Source: Macrostomum hystrix (lineage: Eukaryota; Platyhelminthes; Macrostomidae). Taken from it: a stretch of 64,000 nt of DNA. The stretch is from NCBI GenBank assembly GCA_950097015.1, contig CATNEN010000001.1:10139001-10203000 (forward strand). Reading direction: 5' to 3'. Of this stretch, positions 23,987 to 34,200 are shown piece by piece. The position numbers and the translations under genes are program-made. The notes below the pieces were generated by a model that saw nothing but the letters and a program-made list of their open reading frames with translations, searched no databases and had not been told where the DNA came from. Position 1 is the first letter of the stretch, and each line of letters opens with the position of its first letter.

Positions 23987-24710
23987 CTCTAGGAGTTGCA
24001 ATACAATATTTTCTTTAACAAATTAAACAGGAAAGGTGTCTTTTACCTACCAATTGCTATTTTTATATATCATAGCTATATATAGCCAGTGTTAGCTTTA
24101 TTAAAAGCGTCAAACCAAAGGTCGAGGGATGTAGCTCCAGTTGCTTTTGCAAAGTCCATTCACAATGAGATAGCTGCATTGAACTGACTCTTTAAGTCAT
24201 TTATTATAATAAGAGGGGCCTCATTCAAGGGCAATAATTACAATGCTGAGCTACTTATTGTTCGGAACATTGCAGTTGCAGTTAGTACGATGAGCAGGGC
24301 TAAGAAATTCACTTACTAATGAAGAAAGTCAAAATTTTATCTGGATATGTATAAAACTGTAGTACACATGAGCAATACAAGCAACAAGAAAATCGGAATA
24401 GAGCAAGTCATTTCTCGGATAGTCGGAATTTCTTGGAATAAAAGTTAATGTCATTTTCAGTAATAACTAAAAAAAGTGCTCTGAACAATTTTATGTATGA
24501 AATTAGTAAGATCATTTTTATCAAACACGTTTACATATAAAAGGCTCTAAACTAAGAAACCGTAAAAAGGTTGAGTTTTGTTTTACCTAAAATGCGTTAT
24601 TAACGATCTCCAAAAAATTCCAATTTGAAATAGAGAACATTATCGTAGTATTTTCACTTTTTTGAGTACTATAAATATTTCTGCTCCCCGAAGGGGGGCA
24701 AAACTTGCTA
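23987..24710 (+). mobile_element. Helitron 3' region and terminus (element 1)
   Basis: From about 24055 to 24710 the sequence parallels 38280-38944. It ends in a hairpin GCTCCCC-GAA-GGGGGGC, then eight bases, then CTA; other copies read CTAG. A GC hairpin followed by CTRR is the standard Helitron 3' end. The matching 5' end of this element was not found to the left. The RPA/zinc-knuckle pair and the duplicated block upstream are probably its body. The next element's 5' TC follows with no spacer. Confidence 0.8.
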
Positions 24711-25334
24711 TCCACTATACTAAAAATGAAATGCTTGCTTGATTGCTTGCTTGGTTGGTTGTAATTGATTTTTTCCCGAACGGCTCAACCGATTTTCACC
24801 ATTTCTTCACCAAAAGATGCCAAATATGGGGACAATTATACACGTATTTTTATTAAGCTTAACTTTATTGCTAAAGGGATTAAATATTCGAAAAACATGT
24901 TTTTTGACCATTTCAAAGGTCAAACTATCTTGACCTATTGAGAATTTCATTCACTGACTGCCACTGAATTAGAATTGCATCGTCAAATTGCGCAACAACC
25001 CCTAGCTGATTGAATTTGAAGCCTGCACTCTGGAGACAAATTTTAAATAAATGTACACAACCAACCGCGAGACTGAGTGTACTCTATTTTCTTACTTCAT
25101 TGTACAAAGCCAGAACTTTGATAATTCATTTTATAAGGCTGTTTTTTGCACCCACTAACCAACAGTCGGAATAGCCGATGTGTAGGCACTAGGAATACGT
25201 TAGGCTAGGCTAGGGTTCGATTCTGCACTGCGTCAAATCATTTAGACTAATTTTCAGCCAGTAGTGATTGAAGACTATTTTATATTATTTTTTTCATTTC
25301 GTAAATAAAATATCATAAATCATAGCAAACCTGA

Positions 25335-25505
25335 ATTAGAATCATGGCAAAAATAGAGTTTGAATCATGGCTAAACCAGCGTCTGAATCATGGCTAAACC
25401 AAATTTTGAATCATGGCGAAACCAGAGATGGAATCATGGCTAAACCAGAGTTTGAATCATTCTAGACCAGAGTTTGAATCATAGCTAACCAGAGTTTGAA
25501 TCATT
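25335..25505 (+). repeat. 23-bp minisatellite seed in the Helitron 5' region
   Basis: About seven units with core TGAATCATGGCTAAACC. At the same relative place in the Helitron at 38945 the array has expanded to about 80 units. Confidence 0.9.
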
Positions 25506-25685
25506 CTATTCTATTTGATTACAAAGCCAGAACTTAAAAAATTAATTTTATAAAGCTGATTTTTGCACCAAATAGCAAATTTCTTGTAGCTATTGAATAG
25601 TCCTTTGTATACACTGATAAGAATATCACTGTGTCAAATGTACATAGCTGTGTCAACCCCCCTGGCGAGACAGTCAGTGCGAATT

Positions 25686-25694
25686 TATAAATAG
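25686..25694 (+). promoter_or_regulatory. TATA-like box of the RepHel gene
   Basis: TATAAATAG lies about 330 bp before the RepHel ATG, in a segment (about 25605-25715) that recurs at 42925-43020 in another Helitron fragment with the TATAAAT kept. Conservation between copies supports a promoter role, but no start site is visible. Confidence 0.4.
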
Positions 25695-26084
25695 ATTCCA
25701 TCACAGCTTTCTCACTGGCTGGCGCAGACCAGTGTACATTGTGAGCCCCCTGCCCCGGAATTTGGACACACGGGCCTGGAGAGCCCACACCCCAAATCAT
25801 AGGTTTTTTAGATTTAGACCCCTTTCTTCTTTATCGATTTTTCAGTTTTTACCCTGCGTCTTAAGATAAGCTCCAATTCAGCCCACTGGATGATAAATAG
25901 CCTGTAAATTAATTTGGCTAAAGGGCACCTTATCTGATTCTTCAGACATCCAAATTCACAAACTTTCATCTTTCAAAATTTTTCTTAACTATTTCATTTT
26001 ACTTCTCATTTCTAAATCATGGTTCGACGCGGCGCCAGCAATTTAAAGAAAAGCCGCGATGCCAAGCGACGGCGACAGGCAGAA

Positions 26085-26540
26085 TCCGAGGCTGAGCGGG
26101 CTGCCCGACTGGAAGAACAGCGGCAGCGAGATGCTCAGCGCAGACATGCTGAGACTGAGGCTGAGCGGGCTGCCCGACTGGAAGAACAGCGGCAGCGGGA
26201 TGCTCAGCGCAGACATGCTGAGACTGAGGCTGAGCGGGCTGCCCGACTGGAAGAACAGCGGCAGCGGGATGCTCAGCGCAGACATGCTGAGACTGAGGCA
26301 GAGTGGGCTGCCCGACTGGAAGAACAGCGGCAGCGGAATGCTCAGCGCAGACATGCTGAGACTGAGGCAGAGTGGGCTGTCCGACTGGAAGAACAGCGGC
26401 AGCGGGATGCTCAGCGCAGACATGCTGAGACTGAGGCAGAGTGGGCTGCACGACTGGAAGAACAGCGGCAGCGGAATGCTCAGCGCATACATGCTGAGAC
26501 TGAGGCAGAGTGGGCTGCCCGACTGGAAGCCGATCGGATT
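26085..26540 (+). repeat. 69-bp coding repeat in RepHel exon 1
   Basis: Seven or so 69-bp units encode the 23-residue Ala/Arg/Glu/Gln repeat. The units are nearly identical in DNA, so amplification is recent. The period is a multiple of three and keeps the frame. Confidence 0.9.
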
Positions 26541-28989
26541 CGTCGCCGTGGAGCTGTGGTTTCTAGGTGAGTTGTATAGTAACTTTTTATAACAAGTCTT
26601 TATTTTTGTTTTTTTCTTAATTGCCTTGAAGGAGATAATTTGTAGTATCCATTTTATTCTGTATAAATTAAGCGGACAGCGATTTTTGAGGAATGAATTG
26701 TCTTAAAAAGCCAATTAAGGCAGCTGTGCTTACGTTCACCCATTGCCCCTTAGGTCGGACACTCAGCAGCAAGGTACAGAATCTATTGTACCCTTTGAGC
26801 AGTTGCAGGTAATCCCCATTGTTGGTGATGGCAATTGCTTTTTTTATGCTGTGTGTGATCAGCTGCGTGGAACCCCGCTGGAAATTGACGCAGCCTCCCT
26901 GCGGCAGGATTTGTCTTGCCGTGTTGCAGAACTCATGCCACAGCTGGTTGCAGATGGCCTCATTGCACCTGAAAGTGCTGATGAGATCGTGAATTCCTCT
27001 TTTCAAGCAGGAATTTATGTTTCAGATGAAGTTGCCTCTTTGTTGAGCCGCTGCTTTAATGTGGACCTGGTCATTTACCAGGCCAATGGTAGTGTGATGC
27101 AATATTTCAGGGCTAATTTGCGCCCTCCTAATGCCATTGTGCGTGTGCTTTTGCGCCATGAACATTACGAGTCACTGAGACTTCGAGAGCTTTTGCAAGC
27201 CTTTACAGATGCTGAGTTCCCAAGCCTGGCAGCAAGCAGAACTCCTGCCAAGAAGACCAAAATGGCCAAGGGCCCCAGCGCGATGCCGGCGGAACATGAG
27301 ACTGCGGGCCGCGCTGAAGACGGACCCGCTACTGCAAGGTAAACTGACACACAATTAACAGTTACATTTACATTTAACAGTTACTAAGAGATACATTCCA
27401 TTTTTTATCAGGCCTGAGACGATGGCGAGGCCAGAAGCCCCAGCCCATGACTGCGGGCCAATGGACTGGGCATGCAACCATTGCGGTGCCAAGCTGTTCC
27501 GCATGGAGACGGGCAATTTCTGCTGTGCTGGCGGCAAGGTGAAGCTGCCCACCCGGACTGTGCCACAGCTGCTGGCTGACCTGTACATGGGCCGGCATGG
27601 CATGAGCTCAGAGTTCCTGACCAACATCCGGAGCTACAACTCTGTGCTGCACCTGACCTCGCTGAGTGCCAAGCCGCGGTTGGTGCCAGGCTGGAATCCC
27701 AGCTACATCATCAGCGGTCAGCTGCACCACACTGCTATGCCGCTGTTTGCTGAAGCGTCTGCTGTTCCTCGCGGCTGGCAGGTGTACTTCACTGACCGCG
27801 AACTCGAAAGCCAGCAGAGTCTGAGCGATAGGGTGAAGCCAGAGCTACATGAGCTGCTACAGACGTTGCTTCACGAGTGCAACCTTTACGTTCGGAGCCT
27901 GAAGGCTGCAGCACAGCGGATCATGGAGGATCCGGAGCTTGTGGATGCGCGAATCGTGATTCACCCGGACCGGAGGCCTTCTGGGGAACACATTCGGTGA
28001 GCTAACAATAACTGAAAAGGGATTCGAACACATTTTAAAACCAGTCATTTAAAGCTTTGTGCCTGTGTACACAGAAATGTTTACCGTTGTAAAGAGTTTT
28101 GTTAAAAGCATTTGTTACTACCGTTCAAAATCAGGCGCTACAATTTGCCCACGGCAAACGAGGTCGGCATCCTCATTGTTAAGGACACTGAGGACACTGA
28201 GGCCCCTGAAGACGGTGATGAGCCAGCAACTAGCCGAGATGTTGTCATTCAACTGCGGGGTGGCGGCTACAAGAGGATTAGCAAAACGCACCGATGGTAT
28301 GATGCACTGGAGTACGTGTTGCTGTTCCCCCATGGCGAGGACGGCTGGCACCCGGAGCTGCGCATGAGCAATGGCCGCAAGCTGACGCCGATGAAGTACT
28401 ATGCCAGCGAAATCATGGTGCGAGCGGGCCAGAGCAGCCTGCTGCACCACGGACGGCGGCTGTTCCAGCAGTACCTGGTGGACATGTGCGCCAAGATTGA
28501 GTCAGAGAGGCTGCTCTATCTGCGGACCCATCAGAGCGATCTGCGCAGTGAGACGTACAGCGGTCTGCGAGACGCTCTATTCGCTGCTGATGGCAGGTCG
28601 ACCGACACAAATCCGACTGATATTGGCAAGCCTGCGCACGTGTTCCTGTCCTCCAGCTTCGTTGACGGGCCAAGGTACCTGATGGAGAGGCTGCAAGACG
28701 CCATGACCTATGTACAAAAGTTTGGCAAGCCGGACCTGTTTGTCACGGCGACGTGCAACCCTAAGTGGCCGGAAATCAGTGCACAGCTGCTGCCTGGACA
28801 GCGACCTGAGGACCGGCCGGATATTGTCACGCGTGTTTTCGAGCTGAAGAAGAAGGCTCTGCTTGCCGAGCTGAGGAAGCGCTTTGGAAAGGAGGCCGCG
28901 CATGTTTGCTCTCTGGAATATCAGAAGCGCGGTAAGTTAGCAAATTGCGCTTTCAATTTTCATTCTGTAATTGCATTCCAGGTTTAGCA

Positions 28990-29115
28990 ATCCATATTTT
29001 TATGCAAGGGGTCATTGCAAACCGGAATTAAGCTCTGGTTTAGCCATGATTCAAACTCCAGTTTCTCCATGATTCAAACTCCGCTTTCTCTACGATGCAA
29101 ACGCTGGTTTAGAAT
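28990..29115 (-). repeat. Reverse-complement minisatellite units inside a RepHel intron
   Basis: The intron 28932-29188, which separates exon 4 from the exon with the HUH motif, contains about three units reading as the reverse complement of the TGAATCATGGCTAAACC minisatellite, opposite to the arrays at 25335 and 39541. Confidence 0.8.
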
Positions 29116-32100
29116 TTTAATTAATTTACATGACTAAATTGTGATCACTCATACGTCGCTTTGAATCACTTGTTTATGTCTTCCACAGGTCTCCCCCATG
29201 TGCACTTTCTGCTCTGGCTGGTCAGTGGACAGAGAGTGACTCCGGACCGCTACGACAAAATCGTGTCCGCTGAGATCCCGGACCCACAGCAGCAGCCGAG
29301 GCTGCACGAGCTGGTGAAGACTCACATGATCCATGGCCCCTGCGGCGTGGTAAATCCAGCCTGCCCGTGCATGGTGGACGGCCAGTGCAGCAAGGGCTTC
29401 CCGAAGGAGTTCCAGCAGGCGACCCTAACCAGCGATACTGGCTACCCATTGTATCGCAGGCTGTCCCCTGAGATGGGCGGATTTACGGTGGACAAACTAT
29501 TCAAAGGCCGCAGCATTCGCATGGACAACAGGTGAGTGAGGAGGTGTTGGTGTTTTTTCAGACTTGATTGAAAGGTTGATTCTTTAATACGAAAGCAAAG
29601 TACTTAGTTTAGCCTTGTGTTTAGTTTATTTATATTGCTAAATTGTTTATTTACTGTAAGTTTAATTTACCATTGCTAGGATACATAAATCATTAATTAG
29701 CAATTCTTTTCCTGGCACAAATACAGGTGGGTTGTACCATACGAGCCGTACAACCCGGGCCTGCTGCTCCTTTTCGAATGCCACATGAACTTTGAAGTTT
29801 GTGCCACCGTCAAGTCGGTCAAGTACGTGATCAAGTACTTGCTAAAAGGCGGCGACATGGCGTCGTTCAAGTTCGAGGCAAACAAGAAGCCGAGCGGGCC
29901 AGGAGAGCAGGCTGCGGATGGCGAACGACAGGAAGGTTCAGCTAGCAAGGCTCCGACTCAAGCCAAGAAGGAGGGGCGAAATGAGATCAAGGAGTATCTG
30001 CTGGCGCGCTACATAGGCCCAATGGAAGCCGTGAATACCATCTTGGGCTTTGAAGTAAGTCATAGATGTTTGCAAGGCAGTGCTAGCAGCAAAGAATGGG
30101 AAAATAATGATATGGTTTTTAAACTAAAACACAACAGGTGCACAACAGATTTCCGGCTGTGATCCGATTGTGCGTGCACAAGTCTAACGAGCAGCTCGTG
30201 TATTTCAACGAGCAAAATGCGAGCACAAAGGCCAGGGCGCCCAGAGATTCGACGCTGACGGCTTTCTTCAAGCTGTGCCGCACTGATGAATTCGCTAGAG
30301 GCCTGGTGTACACCGAGGTGCCGTCCTACTTCGTGTGGCACCACAGCGAGAGGGAGTGGCGCCGCGCCAAGAAGGGTTCGAGAGTTGAGGGCCACCCTGG
30401 TGTTGTACACAACACGAACATTGCCCGAATGTACACGGTGAGTCCGAGAGCAGGGGATCTGTTTTATATGCGAATGCTCCTCCTGCAGGTTAGAGGGCCA
30501 ACCAGCTTCGAGGCGCTGCACACTGTGGACGGAGTGCTGTGTCCCAGCGCCAAGGCTGCTTGCACGGCCCTGGGTCTGCTGCAACGAGACGACCACTGGC
30601 GGCGCTGCCTAGCCGAGGCAGTCCAGTCGCGAATGCCGAGAGCTCTCAGGCACCTGCTGGCTGTCATTCTGATTTGGGGCAACCCTGAGGATGGCAGCGA
30701 TCTGTGGTGCACATTCGCCGAGGATCTGTGCGAGGACCTGCGGTTTCACCACCGAGATCTGAGCGCTGAGGAAATCACCGACCTGGCGCTGCGCGAGCTG
30801 CAGAGCATGCTGACCTCCATGGGCGGTCACAGCCTGCCCGAGTACGGCTTGCCTGCGGCCTCCGTGCCGCCTCAAGTCGGACCGATGCAGTTCGACCCGG
30901 TTGAACAGGCCGAGATCCGGGAAGCGAGACTGTCAATGCTGACGGAGGAGCAGATTGCGGTGTACGAGTCGGTGACTGAGGATCTTGTGGCCGGCTCGGG
31001 CGGTTTGCACTTCCTGGACGCGCCCGCTGGCACTGGCAAGACCTTCCTGCTGGAGGTTTTGCTGGCCTTTGTGCGCAGCCGCGGTGAACTCGCCCTGGCA
31101 GTTGCGGCGTCTGGAATCGCAGCGACTCTGCTGCCAGGCGGACAGACTGCGCATTCCACATAAGTTTTTTAGATTAGGGGAATGCTTCTGAATTTTAGAG
31201 TCGCGTTTCTAATCGATTCTACCTATGACAACTTCACTCTAGGTTCAAGATCCCAGTCCGGCTGCTCCGATCCAACAAGGATGTCTGCGCTGTTGGCGCG
31301 CAGTCCAAGCAAGCGGAAGTGTTTCGTAGAGTTCGGCTGATTGTCTGGGACGAGATCTCCATGACCAATCGAAAGGATCTGGAATCCGTGGACAGGTGTC
31401 TGCGAGACGTTCGGAAGCAGGACAAGCCATTTGGAGGAGTCACTCTGGTGTGTTCCGGTGACTTCCGCCAGCTCCTGCCTGTCGTAGTGAATGGAACCCG
31501 CGCCAACAGCGTCATGGCGTGTGTCTGCAGATCTTCGCTGTGGAAACTTTTCAAGCGACATCGCTTGACGAGAAACATTCGTCTGCTGTGCAGCTCCGAG
31601 CCAGCGATGTACCAGAAGTTCACGGAGCTACTCATGCAGGTGAGAATGGGGTGTAAAAATCATTTTTTCTCGCGAATCATTGCGAATATTATGTTTCATG
31701 TTTTTATTGCTTTTCTTTTCACAGATCGGAACCGGGACAATCGAGCAGGATGCTGAGAAGGTGTCCCTTCCCGCTGAGATGGTGATTTCTGCAGAGGCTC
31801 CGCTGAATGACCTGATCAAGTTCGTGTACCCGTCGTTTGAAGAATCAGCGGAGCGGGACGACTATTTTGCAAGTCGAGCGATACTGGCGCCGTACAACGA
31901 CTCTGTTGATGCCATCAACGAGACGTGTCGGCATTATAAAACAGATAAAACAGATCCCCTGCTCTGGGCAATTTCTCGGGATGTGTATAAAACTGTAGTA
32001 CACATGAGCAATACAAGCAACAAGAAAATCGGAATAAGGCAAGTCATTTCTCGGAAAGTCGCAATTTCTTGGAATATTATTTAATTTATTTTCAGTAACA

Positions 32101-32364
32101 ACTAAAAAAGTGATCTCAACAGTTTTATAAACTAAATAAATAAAATAATTTTTATCAAACACTTTGACATATACAGGGCTCAAAACTAAAAAACTGTAAA
32201 AAGTTGATAGATTTGTTTTACCTAAAATGCGTTATTAACGATCTCCAAAAATTCCTATTTTAAGCTTAAGCTTAAGAAAGACACTTAAAGTACTCCTGCT
32301 AAATGGTATATATTAGACGAATATTAATTATTTCTGCTCCCCGAAGGGGGGCAAAACTTGCTGA

Positions 32365-33043
32365 ACTGAACACTAATAAATTCAAATTAGATGGGATCAT
32401 AATGGAATTGGGATCAGGGATTACCTTGGCAAAATCATTAGCTAAATTGGGTTCATTGCATAACAGAACTGAGATCGTTGCTTAGCTAAATTGTGTTTGT
32501 GGCATAACAGAACTGAGCATAACAGATCCCAATCCTAAATTCACAGAATCTCTTAGATCCCAATGCTAAATTCAGAGAATCTCTTAGATCCCAATGCTAA
32601 ATTCAGAGAATGCAATTCTTGCAGTCAAATGCAATGAACTGTGCAATGATACTGTCTTGTTGGCGGAGCAATCTGCGAATTCATCATCTCTACTGTCTTT
32701 GTAAGTAAGTATTCACAAAGCAATTATTAAACTCATCAGTTGTCATTGAATTCCCTTATTTATAATATGTTATTTTGCATACTTTCATATGGATGTTTGT
32801 TTAGTTAAAAACTTTCAATTAAGCTCCAAAACTTCATTTTAGGTTCTAAATTGATCATAGCAATGAGCTGTGTCAGTTAAGTTTCTTATTTTCATTTAGG
32901 AGTAAGAAAAAGCAACACGAAACACTTATTTATCCAGTAAACAGAATTATTTATTTTATTTATTTAGAATTCTTTAAATTCTCAAACACATAAATAAAAA
33001 AATCAAGAAATCATATCAAGTTAATTCCACAAACAAATTGAAT
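32365..33043. other. Helitron-region spacer with repeat remnants
   Basis: It opens with minisatellite-like ATTGGGATC units (about 32385-32600) related to 35790-36000. At about 32605-32690 it has a short piece of the shared core (matching about 37588-37670). No gene was seen. Confidence 0.5.
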
Positions 33044-33074
33044 TTAATTATTCCGCTGCTGCTGCTGCTGCGGC

Positions 33075-33148
<74 letters not shown>

Positions 33149-33393
33149 TTGCTGCTGCTGCAGCCGCATGTCGGCCAGGTCCGGACACCGGGCCACAGGG
33201 TGACCTCCACCGCAGAGATAACAGGCCACTGTTAAGTTTGGAAAGTGCAATTTTACTCAACAGGTGGTTTCGAAAGACTTAATTACAGTAATGAGACTTA
33301 GAAATGAGACTTACTAGGTTTTCTAGGGTGTCCACCACCGCGGCCTCCTCGCCGCCTGCCGCCGCCGGAAAAGAAGTTCTGGGTAAACTTCAT
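33044..33393 (-). CDS. RGG / CCHC-like zinc-knuckle / poly-Gln protein, copy 2
   Basis: Two exons on the minus strand: 33393-33315 (ATG to donor GTAAGT) and 33228-33044 (after acceptor TTAACAG, to TAA), together 87 codons. Exon 1 is Gly/Arg-rich (SGGGRRRGGRGGGH). Exon 2 has the knuckle CYLCGGGHPVARC (C-x2-C-x3-H-x4-C), then a Gln tract from nearly pure CAG codons and a short Arg-Asn-Asn end. The phase-1 intron sits at the same place as in copy 1 (19669-20238). Both copies lie upstream of, and divergent from, an RPA-like gene. The ORF is intact. An ssDNA/RNA-binding accessory role in Helitron transposition is inference only. A retrotransposon nucleocapsid origin for the knuckle is an alternative. 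Confidence 0.7.
33053..33170. repeat. CTG/CAG trinucleotide repeat
   Basis: About 39 CTG triplets with TTG interruptions, read as CAG/CAA glutamine codons on the minus strand in the zinc-knuckle gene. Confidence 0.95.
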
Positions 33394-34200
33394 TTGTGGA
33401 ACAGTGGAGTTAAACAGTGGAACTATACAGTGGAAATTATACGAGCGTGTCGTACGCTCACTCTGGTTTATATACGCTCACTCATGTCAAGCAAGGATTA
33501 GCGAGATTGGTTTGAAAACCTTGCTAACGAAATGAAACTCATTTCATTTTTTAAAGCCCGTTTCAGCTTAGGCAAAAATGAATACCAGCTTAGGGCCACC
33601 CCCAACCCCAGTTAAAATCGTGTGAGGCTTCATTGGTGAGCGTCATGAGGCTTTAGCTGTTTGTGATTACTGAAAAGTCGCACTAGGTTGGGGCTTGCAC
33701 TGGCAGTTTAATGAAATCACTTTAGTTGAATACAAAGTTTACTGCTATTGGCTGACTTGAAACCCTCTATTTTTAGCCACGTTAGCCACACGCCGCACTG
33801 GCTTCCCAATTACAGTGTACATTTAAGATCTTTTTTGTGTCCTATTATTGAAGTGTGTCGAAAACAGATTGCATAACAAGTCGCACCACACTCGACTCTG
33901 ACACCCCACACAGTGTACATAAAGAAAGAACGTAAAAGCTAAGGCAATCACCAGCCAATCCACAACAAGTAGCCCAGTGGGTGGATTAGAACAAAACTCT
34001 CTGATTGGTTAGCCAGATCTAAATTGATCTTTACATGGCACCCTCTATTGGCATGAGTCATCACAGTTAGGGTTGTCCGAAACGAAATGCTGCAATATAA
34101 ACTGGCACAATTGGCCTTGATGCTAAAACTATCAAACCACAAACCGTAAAGACCTTATCAGTGAAATTTTTATAATCCATACTTTGGCAACTATCAATCG

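Larger units (their letters stand above)
26019..31940 (+). pseudogene. Helitron RepHel: coiled-coil repeats, OTU protease, zinc finger, HUH Rep, PIF1-type helicase
   Basis: Exons that join in phase: 26019-26566, 26754-27338, 27412-27996, 28135-28931, 29189-29531, 29727-30054, 30138-31159, 31243-31639 and 31725 to about 31940. Exon 1 encodes about seven 23-residue charged repeats (ERAARLEEQRQRDAQ). Exon 2 is an OTU cysteine-protease domain (DGNCFFYAV, RHEHYESL). Exon 3 has a CNHC...CCAGGKVKLP zinc finger. Exons 4-5 give the Rep domain; the HUH motif GLPHVHFLLWL lies just after the exon 4/5 junction. Exon 6 has the two-tyrosine motif VKYVIKYLLKG. Exons 7-9 are helicase: DAPAGTGKT, VWDEISM, CSGDFRQLLPV, RAILAPYNDSVDAIN. 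Lesions: the exon 7 donor reads ATAAGT instead of GTAAGT at 31160, and the distal helicase motifs are missing after about 31935. It is probably not functional. The fusion order matches OTU-bearing animal Helitrons. Confidence 0.9.
24711..32364 (+). mobile_element. Helitron with RepHel gene (element 2), 7.65 kb, defective
   Basis: The 5' end TCCACTATACTAAAAATG directly abuts the previous element's 3' end, and the same 5' sequence recurs at 38945. The 3' end at about 32351-32364 repeats the hairpin (CCCCGAAGGGGGG) followed by CAAAACTTGCTGA, compatible with CTRR. Inside are a non-coding 5' region of about 600 bp, a short 23-bp minisatellite, a promoter-like region and the RepHel gene. The last part, from about 31975, matches the 3' regions of the other copies, so the helicase C-terminus was lost by a deletion joining coding sequence to the 3' region. 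Known Helitrons transpose by rolling-circle replication. Confidence 0.85.

Noticed and set aside
26017-26492. Minus-strand ORFs opposite the RepHel first exon
   Set aside because: Shadows of the 69-bp coding repeat; the plus strand joins in phase to the OTU exon.
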